Notes: generated by a model not told the origin, from the letters alone. A stretch of 64,000 nucleotides of DNA from Alteromonas lipotrueiana (GCF_019249245.1 NZ_JAESDK010000002.1:1-64000), one strand, 5' to 3'. Positions 34,872 through 44,959 are shown, numbered from the stretch's first letter. Numbers and translations: made by a program.

Positions 34872-35855
34872 ATGGCTTCAAAGAATAGTGTTAATGCGCA
34901 CTCTATCGTCGACATGCCGATACATACTTGGTGGCATATTCTTAAGCGAATTTACACCAAAACACAGGAACATAATCTTCCCTTGATAGCAGCGGGTGTC
35001 GCTTTTTATTTATTGCTGGCAATTTTTCCTTTGCTTGGCGCACTTATTTCTTTGTACGGACTAATGGTCTCGCCAGAAGAGTTGCAACAACACATGCAAC
35101 TACTTATGGATGTCGTGCCTTCACAAAGTCGCTATATTATTGAAGAGCAATTAGAGAATTTAACGCAGAAGTCCAGCTCAACCCTAAGCTGGGGTTTTCT
35201 GTTGTCTTTAATTTTATCATTATGGAGTAGCAGCAAGGGCGCCAATGCCCTGATTACCGCCTGTAATATTACCTACAATGAATCCCATGGGCGGGGGTTT
35301 CTTCGCGGCCTGCTGGCACGTCTTACCTGCACAATCAGCATTATCGTTACAATTATTATGGCATTGGCATTTATTACCATCGTGCCTAAATGGATAAGCT
35401 GGGCCACCAATGATTTAATTACAGCGAAACAGGCAGGCTGGATAACGTTTCCTATAATGTTGTTGTTGTTCAATGCAAGTTTGTCGGCACTGTATCGCTA
35501 TGGTCCACACCGTGAACGTGCTCAGTGGCGCTGGGTTACGCCCGGGTCAGTGTTGGCCACCGTGTTATGGATTGCTGCCTCGTATGGGTTTGCCTTGTAT
35601 TTGAGTGAATTTGCCACTTATAACAAAACCTACGGTTCGGTAGGGGGCATTATTATTTTGCTGATGTGGTTGTATTTAAGCGCCTATATTATTTTGTTAG
35701 GTGCTGAAACCAATTCGGCAATAGAGCTTCAGACCAGTAAAGATACCACTGTGGGTGAAGAAAAACCCAAAGGTGAAAGGGGGGCATTTGTTGCCGACCA
35801 TACTCCAGAAGACAGTCATCATCATGAACCAAAAAAGCCGCTAGGCGGTAATTAA
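34872..35855 (+). CDS. YihY/virulence factor BrkB family membrane protein
   Basis: A 327-residue inner-membrane protein with about six helices. Family signatures are LIAAGVAFYLLLAIFPLLGAL near the N-terminus, SLWSSSKGANALITACNITYNE, YRYGPHRERAQWRWVTPGSV and YNKTYGSVGGIIILLMWLYLSAYIILLGAE. The C-terminal ~45 residues are polar, with a His-rich end (HHHEPKKP). Despite early annotation as RNase BN, the family's function is not settled; it is not that nuclease. The ATG at 34872 follows CAGG. It stands just upstream of minCDE but with a ~215-base gap, so it is probably separate. Confidence 0.9.
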   Translation: MASKNSVNAHSIVDMPIHTWWHILKRIYTKTQEHNLPLIAAGVAFYLLLAIFPLLGALISLYGLMVSPEELQQHMQLLMDVVPSQSRYIIEEQLENLTQKSSSTLSWGFLLSLILSLWSSSKGANALITACNITYNESHGRGFLRGLLARLTCTISIIVTIIMALAFITIVPKWISWATNDLITAKQAGWITFPIMLLLFNASLSALYRYGPHRERAQWRWVTPGSVLATVLWIAASYGFALYLSEFATYNKTYGSVGGIIILLMWLYLSAYIILLGAETNSAIELQTSKDTTVGEEKPKGERGAFVADHTPEDSHHHEPKKPLGGN

Positions 35856-36071
35856 CCCCACACCTTACTAGTTCAAATTACTGAAAAAGCCGGGCCATAA
35901 TTAGTAAATTGCTTTTTGTTTTTTCTGAAGATGAAAAAACATTAAAAAAAGTGACTGCTAAAGTGGCCTGGCTATTGCTGTAAGCCGTTAATTTGATACA
36001 GTGCAACTATTACGTACAATAAATTATTATCACAGCTGACCATGTGTCAGGCGAAGGCCCAGGAACTAAGA

Positions 36072-36788
36072 ATGTCACAGCAGTGCTTTCGAATGAAAGG
36101 TACAACACTTACCAGTATTGTACTTGATGTACTTAAATTTGAACCCGACGAATTTGAACAACAACTGGCGACTAAAATAGCCAGTGCTCCGCAATTTTTT
36201 ACAAGATCTTCTTTGATTTTGCAAATAAATGCCGCAATGTCTGCGACTGAGTTTGAATTACTGGTAGCCTTGTGCAAAAAGCATCAGCTACAACCGATGG
36301 CGGTAAAAGGTAAGGTGGGGGCATTAAAAGCGACCATCAATGATTTGGGGCTTTCTGACATAAGTCAAAGCAAGTCGACAGATTCTCAAATTTCGCCCAG
36401 CGAAGAAGGCTCAACGGTAACCAGTACAAAAGAGTCGTCAGAATCAGCAGAGGCCTCAGGTAAGCCAAAAATTATTGATCGCCCGGTGCGTTCAGGTCAG
36501 CAGGTTTATGCACAAGGCGGCGATTTAATTATTGTGGCTCCGGTAAGTGAAGGCGCCGAAATTCTGGCTGACGGCAATATACATGTTTATGGCACCATGC
36601 GTGGCAGAGCCCTTGCAGGGGTAAAAGGAGATACTCAGGCAAGAATATTTTGCCAGCAGGTAGAAGCAGAACTTTTATCTATCGCCGGGCGTTTTGTTAT
36701 GCAGGACACTATACAATCACAGTGCTGGAAACAACCAGCACAAGCATATTTGGAAGACGACACTCTAGTGGTATCAGCATTAGTCTGA
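36072..36788 (+). CDS. minC: Septum site-determining protein MinC
   Basis: A 238-residue inhibitor of FtsZ polymerisation. The N-terminal domain (about 1-105) starts CFRMKGTTLTSIVLDVLKF. An acidic Ser/Glu linker (~110-140) leads to the beta-helical C-terminal domain, with RPVRSGQQVYAQGGDLIIV, GNIHVYGTMRGRALAGVKGD and ARIFCQQVEAELLSIAG, which binds MinD and FtsZ. I start it at the ATG at 36072 because AGGAAC is 7 bases upstream and family similarity starts there; an in-frame ATG at 36042 would add ten residues. First gene of minCDE; minD follows after 29 bases. Confidence 0.96.
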   Translation: MSQQCFRMKGTTLTSIVLDVLKFEPDEFEQQLATKIASAPQFFTRSSLILQINAAMSATEFELLVALCKKHQLQPMAVKGKVGALKATINDLGLSDISQSKSTDSQISPSEEGSTVTSTKESSESAEASGKPKIIDRPVRSGQQVYAQGGDLIIVAPVSEGAEILADGNIHVYGTMRGRALAGVKGDTQARIFCQQVEAELLSIAGRFVMQDTIQSQCWKQPAQAYLEDDTLVVSALV

Positions 36789-36817
36789 TACAAGTAGTGT
36801 CGATTGAGGAAAGGTAA

Positions 36818-37627
36818 ATGGCTAAGATCATCGTTGTAACCTCGGGCAAAGGAGGGGTAGGCAAAACTACTTCAAGTGCAGCAATAGCAACCGGGCTTGC
36901 CTTACAAGGGCATAAAACAGTTGTTGTCGACTTTGATGTGGGATTGCGTAACCTGGACCTGATCATGGGGTGTGAACGTCGGGTTGTATACGACTTTGTG
37001 AACGTGATCAATAAAGAGGCCACACTGAATCAGGCGTTGATAAAAGACAAACGAACCGATGGTTTGTTTATTTTGCCCGCGTCGCAAACCCGTGATAAAG
37101 ACGCCCTGACGATGGAAGGCGTACAGACGGTACTAGACGATTTGAGCAAAGACTTTGAATTTATTATTTGTGACTCGCCAGCGGGTATTGAGCAGGGTGC
37201 GCAAATGGCCTTGTATTTTGCTGATGAAGCCATTGTTGTAACAAATCCCGAAGTGTCGTCGGTTCGCGACTCTGATCGCATTTTAGGTATTTTACAAAGC
37301 AAGTCGATGCGAGCCGAGCAAGGTAAAAATGTAAAAGAACATTTATTACTGACCCGCTACAACCCCGATCGCGTAGCGACTGCTGAAATGCTTAGCGTGG
37401 CCGACGTTGAAGAAATTCTGGCGGTACCCTTAGTAGGTGTGATCCCCGAGTCAGAAGCGGTATTAAAAGCCTCAAACCAGGGAGCGCCGGTTATTTTGGA
37501 TCAGGAGTCCAATGCTGGTCAGGCATATACAGATGCGGTACGCCGCTTGCTTGGTGAAACGGTGGAATATCGCTTCATAGAAGCGCAGAAAAAAGGGTTC
37601 TTTAAGCGTCTGCTCGGAGGGAAATAA
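36818..37627 (+). CDS. minD: Septum site-determining ATPase MinD
   Basis: A 269-residue deviant Walker A ATPase: GKGGVGKTT (residues ~10-18), [11 protein letters not shown] with the switch II Asp, and a C-terminal amphipathic membrane-targeting helix ([10 protein letters not shown]). ATP-bound dimers bind the membrane and recruit MinC; MinE triggers hydrolysis, creating pole-to-pole oscillation that places the septum at mid-cell. AGGAAAGG precedes the ATG. The stop TAA shares its last base with the minE ATG (TAATG). Confidence 0.97.
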   Translation: MAKIIVVTSGKGGVGKTTSSAAIATGLALQGHKTVVVDFDVGLRNLDLIMGCERRVVYDFVNVINKEATLNQALIKDKRTDGLFILPASQTRDKDALTMEGVQTVLDDLSKDFEFIICDSPAGIEQGAQMALYFADEAIVVTNPEVSSVRDSDRILGILQSKSMRAEQGKNVKEHLLLTRYNPDRVATAEMLSVADVEEILAVPLVGVIPESEAVLKASNQGAPVILDQESNAGQAYTDAVRRLLGETVEYRFIEAQKKGFFKRLLGGK

Positions 37628-37878
37628 TGGGCATTTTTGATTACCTGCTGAAAAAAGGGAAACCTAATACAGCTGCCGTAGCCAAAGAGCGGCTACAAAT
37701 TATAGTTGCGCATGAGCGGCGTAAACGGACCGAACCCGATTACTTACCCATGATGCAGCAAGAAATTCTGGAAGTGATTAGAAAGTATGTGCAAATAGCT
37801 GATGACCAGGTTTCTGTACAACTGGAAGACAGTGACGATTGCAGTGTTCTTGAGCTCAATATCACGTTGCCAGAATAA
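37627..37878 (+). CDS. minE: Cell division topological specificity factor MinE
   Basis: An 83-residue protein of standard length. The N-terminal membrane-targeting segment is [10 protein letters not shown]. The MinD-contacting helix lies in [16 protein letters not shown]. The rest ([18 protein letters not shown] and the C-terminal strand) forms the dimer. It stimulates MinD ATPase. Its ATG overlaps the minD stop by one base, and a strong terminator follows. Confidence 0.97.
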   Translation: MGIFDYLLKKGKPNTAAVAKERLQIIVAHERRKRTEPDYLPMMQQEILEVIRKYVQIADDQVSVQLEDSDDCSVLELNITLPE

Positions 37879-37893
37879 GCTTACCTCAGGCAC

Positions 37894-37933
37894 AAAAAAA
37901 GCCCCGGAACATTCTTTGTTCCGGGGCTTTTTT
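37894..37933. terminator. Bidirectional terminator between minE and the S10 peptidase gene
   Basis: GCCCCGGAAC (37901-37910) pairs with GTTCCGGGGC (37918-37927). The stem is flanked by seven A on the left and six T on the right, so it can end transcription of minCDE and of the convergent peptidase gene. Confidence 0.95.
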
Positions 37934-37977
37934 ATTACCGATACAATCGGGCTGAGCAGGTAACGCCGGTCGAAACT

Positions 37978-39513
37978 TTAGTTTGCCGAGCGCTCATACT
38001 TTGCCGGTTCGTTGTTTTTCGGCAAGGTCGATTTAATAAACTCGCGAACATCATCGTTAGCGGTTTTTAAGTCATCTTTGCGTAAATACATCATATGCCC
38101 ACTGTGATAGCCCTTAAAGCTTAAGCGGTCCTGCATTTTGCCGCTAGGGTCTAGCTGCCAAAGGGTATACTTGGCATCAAAGTAATTGGTTGCACCATCA
38201 AAATACCCCGACTGCACCATTACATGTAAAAACGGATTTGCCGCCATTGCTAAACGCAGGTTTTCGCCAGTGTTATCACCCGATCTATCCCACGGATGTA
38301 CGGGGCCAAACATATTGTATTTAATGTCTGTCTTAAAGTTTAACTCGTTTGTCAGGTAGCTGTTAATTGCTGGGGTAAAGGCGTGAAGCCAGGCGCTTAG
38401 CTCGGCGTTGTAATCAGGACGTTCGCCAACATCTTGTTTGTCGATGCCTAAATAACGACTGTCTAACCGACCTATTGTTTTACCTTCGTCCCGCAGCAGG
38501 CTTTTCCAGAAGTAGCGTGTGCTGACATCCAGATTGCTTCGAACAATGTCATTTTCTGACAAACCCGAGTAAGCGGCCATTTGCGTTACAATGTTTTGCT
38601 GGCGTTCAGGTTCAATAAAACCGCCTCGTGCCAGTGCCGGAATAAGCTCATCCAGCGTAAATGCTTCAACTTCAGCTAACAAATCTTCCAGCTTCATCTG
38701 CTGATATTTTTTAGCCAGTTTGTTGTGATACCAGGCGGTCGCGGCAAAGTAGGGCAGGCGGTTGGCTGCTTCTACCGCCCCTTCACGAGGAATACCCAGC
38801 TCGGTGGGTGACACCAGAATTACGCCATTTAAATACATCCACTGGGAGTTTTGCAAGGCCAGCGCCAATCCAGAAACCCGGGTCGTGCCATAGCTTTCAC
38901 CGATAAGGTATTTGGGTGAGCGCCAGCGGTTATGGCGGGTAACGAATGTATTTATCCATTCAGCCAAATACTTAACATCAGCATTAACCCCAAAAAACTG
39001 CTTTTTTTGTTCGTCTTTAGAAGGAAGCTCACCTTCGGCATTTTCTAATACTCTGGAGAAGCCAGTATTCACCGGGTTTACATAAACAATGTCGGCAACA
39101 TCCAGTACCGAGTGCGGGTTTGCCTTAGTGCCATAGGGTTGCAAAGGATAACCTTCATCGTCAACATTCAGCACTTTAGGTCCGGTATAGGCCAGATGCA
39201 TCCACACCGACGCCGATCCCGGGCCGCCGTTAAAGCTGATCAGTAACGGTCGGGTCGCCTGGTTTTTGCTATCTGTGCGCTCGTAGAATGTATATTGAAG
39301 GCTGGCAATCGCATCACCCTTATCATTCCAGACAGGCTGCATACCTGCGGTGGCCTTATAATTTAGCTTTTGACCACCAATGGTTGCTTTATGCTCGGTG
39401 GTAATAGCTTGTTCTGCCTTAATCTTGCGCGAAGGGTCTGTATTTTCAGATTGCGCCAGGGCTATAGGGCTGCCAACTAACGTGGCGGCCAGTAAGTATC
39501 CTTTCCAGCTCAT
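37978..39513 (-). CDS. Secreted S10 family serine carboxypeptidase
   Basis: A 511-residue protein with a Sec signal peptide (MSWKGYLLAATLVGSPIALA). The mature enzyme has the S10 alpha/beta-hydrolase motifs: ISFNGGPGSASVWMHLAYTGP (oxyanion hole), VNPVNTGFSR, the nucleophile elbow LIGESYGTTR and a C-terminal catalytic His in FKGYHSGHMMYLR; the Asp is probably in VQSGYFDGATNYFDA. It would remove C-terminal residues from peptides in the periplasm or outside. An M20 peptidase gene lies 110 bases upstream on the same strand, suggesting joint peptide scavenging. Confidence 0.93.
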   Translation of the reverse strand: MSWKGYLLAATLVGSPIALAQSENTDPSRKIKAEQAITTEHKATIGGQKLNYKATAGMQPVWNDKGDAIASLQYTFYERTDSKNQATRPLLISFNGGPGSASVWMHLAYTGPKVLNVDDEGYPLQPYGTKANPHSVLDVADIVYVNPVNTGFSRVLENAEGELPSKDEQKKQFFGVNADVKYLAEWINTFVTRHNRWRSPKYLIGESYGTTRVSGLALALQNSQWMYLNGVILVSPTELGIPREGAVEAANRLPYFAATAWYHNKLAKKYQQMKLEDLLAEVEAFTLDELIPALARGGFIEPERQQNIVTQMAAYSGLSENDIVRSNLDVSTRYFWKSLLRDEGKTIGRLDSRYLGIDKQDVGERPDYNAELSAWLHAFTPAINSYLTNELNFKTDIKYNMFGPVHPWDRSGDNTGENLRLAMAANPFLHVMVQSGYFDGATNYFDAKYTLWQLDPSGKMQDRLSFKGYHSGHMMYLRKDDLKTANDDVREFIKSTLPKNNEPAKYERSAN

Positions 39514-39622
39514 AATATGTTGGTACTCATTTTTCTTATATACGTAAAAAGCGTTTACGAACGCCGGTTAATAACATGTTAACACCGATTGTTGAAACGA
39601 ACAGACCATTGGTCCGGCCTGA

Positions 39623-40933
39623 CTAGTTATCGGTCGATGGCAGCCCGTCATGATGCAAGCGGTACATGAGCAAGGCGGCTCTTTTAGCCTGCGACCGTAA
39701 CGTACTTAAGTCGCCTTCTTCGTTAACCGTATGGCCTGCGGTTCCACCCATCCCAAGGCCGTCTAGCGCCATCTTTACGTGCTCTGCTGTAAAAGCCACA
39801 TCGGCAGCGCCCGCATTACGGGGGTCTATCGCGGTGACCTCACCTAACCCAAGCATCAGACTGGCTTGTGAATAAAGTGATAACAGCTTTGCATTAGCGG
39901 CGGTAGGCGCTAATGGCGGGTAGCCTTCAGCAAATTCAATGCTCGCTGATGTTTTAGGAAGGTTTTGACTGACAATGTCGCGCATTTTTTGCTTAACCCG
40001 GTTTACCTGATCAATAGAAAGCGCACGAATATCGCCCGTTACCAACGCGCTTTCTGCAACGACATTATCTTTACCAAAGGTTGTTGCTTTGTTTTGTTTT
40101 TCCAAATGGCTTATCTGCGTACCGCCTACAATTTTACCCGGGTTAAACGTCAGCAGTTTTTCGTCGCGCAGTTGGGTGTAAAAAGTGTGCAGAATACGCG
40201 AAACCTCATAGATGGCTCCGGCGCCTATTTCGGGCTGAAACACCTGCGAAGAATGCGACGGTGTACCTTTAACAGTAAGCGTCCAGCCCATTGCGCCGCG
40301 CCTTGATGTATTTGCAGTCGCCGGATCGCCATCACCATTTTCAAAACCTAATGCGACATCGGCCCACTTTGCAGCTTCAATGAGCTCAGCCTTTGATTTT
40401 GACAAAGGACGACCACTAGATTCTTCGTCTCCGGTCATCACTACCTGAATGCTCATGTTCTCAAGCTCACCAGCGGCATGCAGAGCGCGCAGGGTTTGCA
40501 AAATGATAATATTGCCCCCTTTCATATCAGCAATGCCGGGTCCTTTAGCCCAGCCTTCACGGGTGGCTTCAAAAGACTGAAAAGGGCTGTCGGGTTCAAA
40601 TACCGTATCAAGATGCCCGATAAGTAAAATTTTAGGACCAGTGCCGCTTTTTTTAGCGACCAGGTGGCCGGCGCGCCCATAGCTACTGCCATCGGTCATC
40701 GATGCTGTAAAACCAAGTGCTTCAAACTCAGGCAATAGCATTTGCCCGGTTTTTTTCACACCTTCAAAGTTCATGGTTCCGCTATTAATATTCACCGATT
40801 TCTCAAGCAGTGTTACCGCCTGACTATGGTGCGCATCAATATAGTCAACAGCCTGTTGTTCGGCCGACGAAAGACTTCCAAAAGCCTGCGAGCAGGCGCA
40901 CATTAACAAACTAAACACGGCTCTTTTTTTCAC
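39623..40933 (-). CDS. Secreted M20 family peptidase (glutamate carboxypeptidase-like)
   Basis: A 436-residue exported zinc peptidase. The signal peptide is MKKRAVFSLLMCACSQAFG. Metal-ligand motifs are LLIGHLDTVFE (His, Asp), GPGIADMKGGN (bridging Asp), MTGDEESSG (catalytic Glu-Glu) and, near the C-terminus, GTAGHTVNEEGDL (His). The dimerisation domain sits around MGWTLTVKGTPSHSSQ. It resembles carboxypeptidase G2-type enzymes that release C-terminal Glu or hydrolyse dipeptides. I chose the GTG at 40933: GGAG lies 5 bases before it, whereas the GTG at 40939 overlaps that site. Confidence 0.92.
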   Translation of the reverse strand: MKKRAVFSLLMCACSQAFGSLSSAEQQAVDYIDAHHSQAVTLLEKSVNINSGTMNFEGVKKTGQMLLPEFEALGFTASMTDGSSYGRAGHLVAKKSGTGPKILLIGHLDTVFEPDSPFQSFEATREGWAKGPGIADMKGGNIIILQTLRALHAAGELENMSIQVVMTGDEESSGRPLSKSKAELIEAAKWADVALGFENGDGDPATANTSRRGAMGWTLTVKGTPSHSSQVFQPEIGAGAIYEVSRILHTFYTQLRDEKLLTFNPGKIVGGTQISHLEKQNKATTFGKDNVVAESALVTGDIRALSIDQVNRVKQKMRDIVSQNLPKTSASIEFAEGYPPLAPTAANAKLLSLYSQASLMLGLGEVTAIDPRNAGAADVAFTAEHVKMALDGLGMGGTAGHTVNEEGDLSTLRSQAKRAALLMYRLHHDGLPSTDN

Positions 40934-41109
40934 ACTCACTCCAAGTTTTTTTCACTGGCTGCAGCAAACACCTTACCTGTATCCGGGCAACTAAGGCAAA
41001 AATTTATGGCCGCGATAAACGTGGTTTGTCACAAACCTATTAGCAAAAGTAAACACTCTGAACAAACAGACGTATTACTTGTTACAGGTTTTCAAAGGAG
41101 AAAAGTTAA

Positions 41110-42117
41110 ATGAAGCAAGTTGAATTAGCCAACCCTGATGCCGGGCTCGATGGTATTAAAGTACACGATGTGGCCCCGCCTCCAGAGCCTCAAGCCGGTG
41201 AAATTATGGTTAACCTTAAAGCGAGTTCGCTGAATTTTCATGATTATGGCGTGGCCTCGGGGGCTATGGCGCCTGAAGCGGGTCGTATTTTAATGTCAGA
41301 CGGCGCAGGTGTTATTGCCGCTGTCGGAGAAGGTGTCACCGAGTTTGCCAAAGGCGATGAAGTGGTTTCGCTGTTTTTTCCAGACTGGCAGGCCGGTCCT
41401 GCGCGTCTAAGCGACTTTTCGCGCACTCCCGGAGATGGCCTGGACGGTTATGCCCGCGAATATGTAACGGTGCCGGCAAGCTGGTTTACCAAAGCACCGA
41501 AGGGCTGGAGCGCCGCGCAGTCGGCAACCATTACCACAGCAGGCTTAACTGCCTGGCGAGCGCTGGTGGTAGAAAGTCAGTTAAAAGCAGGGGATACCGT
41601 TTTGTTGTTAGGGACGGGCGGTGTATCGATTTACGCATTGCAAATTGCTAAAGCGATGGGTGCACGGGTGGCTATCACCTCATCTAGTGATGACAAGCTT
41701 GAGCATGCCAAAAAGTTAGGCGCTGACTTTACTGTTAACTATAAGTCGGATGATAAATGGGGCGAAACAGTAGAGGCCTGGAGCCAGGGTGGCGTCGATC
41801 ATGTTGTTGAGGTTGGCGGTCCCGCCACATTGTCGCATTCTATAAACGCCTGCCGGGTGGGCGGCAATATCGTGTTGATTGGAGTTTTGACCGGGTTAGG
41901 CGGCGAGGTTCCTACTGCGCTTATGATGAGAAAACAAATAAAGTTAACCGGGATTATTGTTGGCTCTCGTTTGCATCAGCAAGATTTTGTAAAAGCCCTG
42001 GAAACACTGAAAATTGAGCCGGTTATTGATAAGTCGTTTCAGCTGAATGAACTGGCTGACGCTTTTCGCTATGAAGAGTCGGGCCAGCATTTTGGCAAAA
42101 TTGTCGTTGAGTACTAG
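41110..42117 (+). CDS. Zinc-independent MDR alcohol dehydrogenase / quinone oxidoreductase-like
   Basis: A 335-residue medium-chain dehydrogenase. The N-terminal GroES-like domain includes ASSLNFHDYGVASG and LMSDGAGVIAAVGEGVTEFAKGD. The Rossmann part shows VLLLGTGGVSIYALQIAKAMGA. The catalytic zinc Cys/His ligands are absent, and LNFHDY replaces them, which points to the quinone oxidoreductase side of the family. It would reduce quinones, enones or similar with NADPH. AAAGGAG precedes the ATG. Transcribed alone; a GC-rich inverted repeat follows the stop. Confidence 0.87.
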   Translation: MKQVELANPDAGLDGIKVHDVAPPPEPQAGEIMVNLKASSLNFHDYGVASGAMAPEAGRILMSDGAGVIAAVGEGVTEFAKGDEVVSLFFPDWQAGPARLSDFSRTPGDGLDGYAREYVTVPASWFTKAPKGWSAAQSATITTAGLTAWRALVVESQLKAGDTVLLLGTGGVSIYALQIAKAMGARVAITSSSDDKLEHAKKLGADFTVNYKSDDKWGETVEAWSQGGVDHVVEVGGPATLSHSINACRVGGNIVLIGVLTGLGGEVPTALMMRKQIKLTGIIVGSRLHQQDFVKALETLKIEPVIDKSFQLNELADAFRYEESGQHFGKIVVEY

Positions 42118-42234
42118 TGCGCATTTGACATCAAGGGCCGGCCCTGTGGTCGGCCATGGCTATAAAACAGTAATAAATACGTGTTCAAAGAGCCGTGTAA
42201 AACGCATCTTTAGCCTATTTGTGAGGTAAAAAAT

Positions 42235-42969
42235 GTGAACGTTCAAATGTTAAGTGATACCAGTGAAGAAAAGGCTATTTTGACCCGCTGCATTGCTGCT
42301 AAAGAACCGACCGATAGACCATTGCAAATTTTAGAAGCCGGATGCGGAAACAAGTGGCAGCTACGGCTAAGCAATATCAGCTATATTCTGACCGGTATTG
42401 ATGTAGACCAGGAAGCAGTGGCGTTGCGTCAACGTCGCTATAACGATTTAAATCATGTCATTATTGGGGATTTGCGCTACATCGATTTGCCCCATCAAAA
42501 ATTCGATATCATCTATACCGCCTTTGTTTTAGAACATGTGCATAATGTTGAACAGGTGTTGAACAATTTCTGCCAGTGGCTAAGGCCCGGGGGGCTGTTG
42601 ATTATCAAAGTGCCAGATCGGGATACCGTGTACGGATTTGCCGCCCGGGTGACTCCCCATTGGCTGCATGTAATGTATTACCGCTTTTTTAAAGGAAACA
42701 AAAATGCGGGTAAACCCGGGTATTTGCCATATCCCACGGTTTATGACAAAACCTTAGGTAAGCGTGCTTTTAAGGCGTTTTGCAAAAACAATGAACTAAC
42801 CATTGAGGCGGTCTTCGCAAAAAACAATTATCTGCGAAAGCGTTCTTTTCGCGACCGTATTGTGCGTGTTTTTGTTCAGCTGGTAAGCTTGTTTTCGTTT
42901 GGGCGGTTGGCATGGCATTATAATGATCTTATATACATTGTTGAAAAAGAAAAGCCCGGGCAAACGTAG
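42235..42969 (+). CDS. Class I SAM-dependent methyltransferase
   Basis: A 244-residue cytoplasmic protein with a methyltransferase fold. Motif I is LEAGCGNKWQLRL, the acidic residue after it is in TGIDVDQEAVALRQ, then GDLRYIDLPHQKFDIIYTAFVLEHVHNVEQVL and LRPGGLLIIKVPD follow, as in the Methyltransf_11 group. The C-terminal ~90 residues are basic and hydrophobic and might touch the membrane. The substrate is unknown. The start is GTG at 42235 with GAGGT 8 bases upstream; an ATG at 42247 is a second option. Confidence 0.87.
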   Translation: MNVQMLSDTSEEKAILTRCIAAKEPTDRPLQILEAGCGNKWQLRLSNISYILTGIDVDQEAVALRQRRYNDLNHVIIGDLRYIDLPHQKFDIIYTAFVLEHVHNVEQVLNNFCQWLRPGGLLIIKVPDRDTVYGFAARVTPHWLHVMYYRFFKGNKNAGKPGYLPYPTVYDKTLGKRAFKAFCKNNELTIEAVFAKNNYLRKRSFRDRIVRVFVQLVSLFSFGRLAWHYNDLIYIVEKEKPGQT

Positions 42970-43098
42970 TGCATCAATTTGAGTCAAAAGGGTCGAATTT
43001 TATGGTGCATACAGGGATAATCTAAACCTCCTAAAAAGTTTGCAGATGATTCTTTTTACTTTTGGTTACTTTTAATTCAGGCATTTACGGAGCACAGC

Positions 43099-43728
43099 AT
43101 GGCGGTTCATGAGATAAAACACCCTTTAATTCAGCACAAGCTTGGATTGATGCGCGAAGCCGGGTTAAGCAGTAAAGGGTTTCGCGAACTGGCCAGCGAA
43201 GTCGGTAACTTACTTACCTATGAAGCAACACGCGATTTAGCAACTGAAAGTACATCAATTACCAGCTGGTCGGGCGATACCATTAATGTTGAACGTATCG
43301 CAGGTAAAAAAATTACGGTGGTGCCTATTTTACGCGCTGGGTTAGGAATGCTGGATGGGGTGATGGAGCTTATCCCCAACGCAAAAATCTCGGTGGTGGG
43401 TTTGTATCGTGACGAAGAAAGCCTGGAGCCGGTGGCGTATTTTGACAAAGTAGTAAAGCACATTGATGAAAGAACCGCGTTAATTGTTGACCCAATGCTG
43501 GCAACCGGCGGAACGCTCATCGCCACTATCGATTTACTGAAACAAAAGGGGTGTACCAAAATAATGGGACTATTTTTAGTTGCCGCTCCTGAAGGCATAG
43601 AAGCAGTTACAAAAGCGCATCCCGATATTGATATCTTCACAGCATCGGTAGACGATAGACTGAATGAAAAAGGGTATATTCTTCCGGGTTTGGGCGATGC
43701 CGGCGATCGAATCTTTGGCACACGGTAA
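43099..43728 (+). CDS. upp: Uracil phosphoribosyltransferase
   Basis: A 209-residue enzyme of standard length that makes UMP from uracil and PRPP in pyrimidine salvage. Conserved blocks include [13 protein letters not shown] at the N-terminus, [14 protein letters not shown], the PRPP-binding loop [17 protein letters not shown] and the uracil-binding C-terminal [23 protein letters not shown] lies before the ATG. No uracil permease gene is adjacent. Confidence 0.97.
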   Translation: MAVHEIKHPLIQHKLGLMREAGLSSKGFRELASEVGNLLTYEATRDLATESTSITSWSGDTINVERIAGKKITVVPILRAGLGMLDGVMELIPNAKISVVGLYRDEESLEPVAYFDKVVKHIDERTALIVDPMLATGGTLIATIDLLKQKGCTKIMGLFLVAAPEGIEAVTKAHPDIDIFTASVDDRLNEKGYILPGLGDAGDRIFGTR

Positions 43729-43750
43729 ATACCGGGTCGGGGCGGTATTT
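43727..43750 (+). terminator. Hairpin at the end of upp
   Basis: AAATACCG (43727-43734, overlapping the stop codon) pairs with CGGTATTT (43743-43750) around an 8-base loop. It is a likely terminator with a short T-stretch inside the arm. Confidence 0.65.
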
Positions 43751-43931
43751 TGTGAGCGATATGCTAAAGCTGGTCTATTTTTGTTTTTGATCAGGTTTAA
43801 GCAAGGCATTGGGCATAACTGTGCTAACCTCTATTGCTATTAAAGGTTTATGGGTTTTACCCAACGCCCTAAAAAAATAATAATACTATAAAGAGTCAGC
43901 GCTCTTATTATGCTGTACCTACACAAATTAT

Positions 43932-44957
43932 ATGAATAAACAAAAACTTACATTAAAAAATGTCGCCGAAATGCTGGGGGCATCTACTGCTACTATTTCA
44001 AATGCATTTAACCGGCCCGACCAACTTTCGACATCACGTCGTCAGGAAATACTTAAAGCGTGTGAACGTATTGGGTATCACGGCCCTAATAAAGCCGCGC
44101 AAATACTCAGAAAAGGGCAATCAGGCATTGTGGCCCTGGTTTTGGCTGACAACATTGAGTATATGGTAAGCGATCCGGTAGCAAGTACCTTTATTAAAGG
44201 GGTTTCAAAGGTATTACATGCCCATAGCAAACATTTGTTGCTTTACAGCGGTAACGTTGAAACGATACGCGACGTGGTCGATTTTGTTGATGGGTTTATT
44301 TGCTATGGAGCGCCCGAAAACGCCGAGATAACTCACCAGTTAAAAGCGACCGAGAAGCCGGTGGTCACCGTCGATTTTAATATAGATCAGCGTCCGGCTA
44401 TAGATATAGACAACGAGCAGGCCGCGTTTGAAATTGCGCATCGTGCAATCAGGCCGGGCGATAAAGTGGCGATACTAGGTCTCAAGCTAATTGGGTCAAT
44501 GAATACATGCCGTATTTACGACTCGCCCTTGCTTTGCGCCGATACTTCAATCTCACATCGTCGTTTAAAAGGTTATCAACGCGCAATGCAGGCTAAGTCT
44601 GTACCCTTTGATAACGAGTGGGTGTGGCATATTCCAGAAAGTGAAGGTTCGTATGCCAGGCAAGCGGCTAAAGAAGTGTTAAACAGCCACCCACGCCCTG
44701 ATGTGGTGCTGTGCATGAGTGATATTATTGCGCTTGAATTGCTGCAATACGCAGGCGGCCTGGGAATTTCGGTCCCTGAAGAGCTGCGTATCACCGGTTT
44801 TGATGGTATTGATGAAGCCGCAAGAACGCGCCCCAACTTAACTACCGTTTGTCAGTCTAGCCTTACAAAAGGAGAGTTGGCAGCCGAACGATTAATCAGT
44901 GGTTCGCTAGAATCGACGCAACTGCCATTTGAAATATTGCCGGGCGAAACGATATAA
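43932..44957 (+). CDS. LacI family transcriptional regulator
   Basis: A 341-residue regulator. The N-terminal helix-turn-helix is LTLKNVAEMLGASTATISNAFNRPDQLS, followed by the hinge region NKAAQILRKGQSG. The periplasmic-binding-like effector domain includes VALVLADNIEYMVSDPVASTF and, near the C-terminus, ITGFDGIDEAARTRPNLTTV. Such proteins control sugar or nucleoside catabolic genes. No catabolic operon is adjacent, so targets are unknown. AAGAGTCAGCGCTCTT, 45 to 30 bases upstream of the ATG, has 5-bp inverted arms and could be a weak site. The gene converges with a GAF-protein gene, with only 2 bases between stops. Confidence 0.92.
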   Translation: MNKQKLTLKNVAEMLGASTATISNAFNRPDQLSTSRRQEILKACERIGYHGPNKAAQILRKGQSGIVALVLADNIEYMVSDPVASTFIKGVSKVLHAHSKHLLLYSGNVETIRDVVDFVDGFICYGAPENAEITHQLKATEKPVVTVDFNIDQRPAIDIDNEQAAFEIAHRAIRPGDKVAILGLKLIGSMNTCRIYDSPLLCADTSISHRRLKGYQRAMQAKSVPFDNEWVWHIPESEGSYARQAAKEVLNSHPRPDVVLCMSDIIALELLQYAGGLGISVPEELRITGFDGIDEAARTRPNLTTVCQSSLTKGELAAERLISGSLESTQLPFEILPGETI

Positions 44958-44959
44958 AG

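Noticed and set aside
42130-42158. GC-rich inverted repeat GGCCG...CGGCC after the MDR gene as a terminator
   Set aside because: Short arms, several alternative foldings and no T-run; not strong enough to list.
43218-43721. 167-codon minus-strand frame opposite upp
   Set aside because: Antisense shadow of a clearly identified upp gene, rich in Ser/Pro from reverse-complement codon bias.
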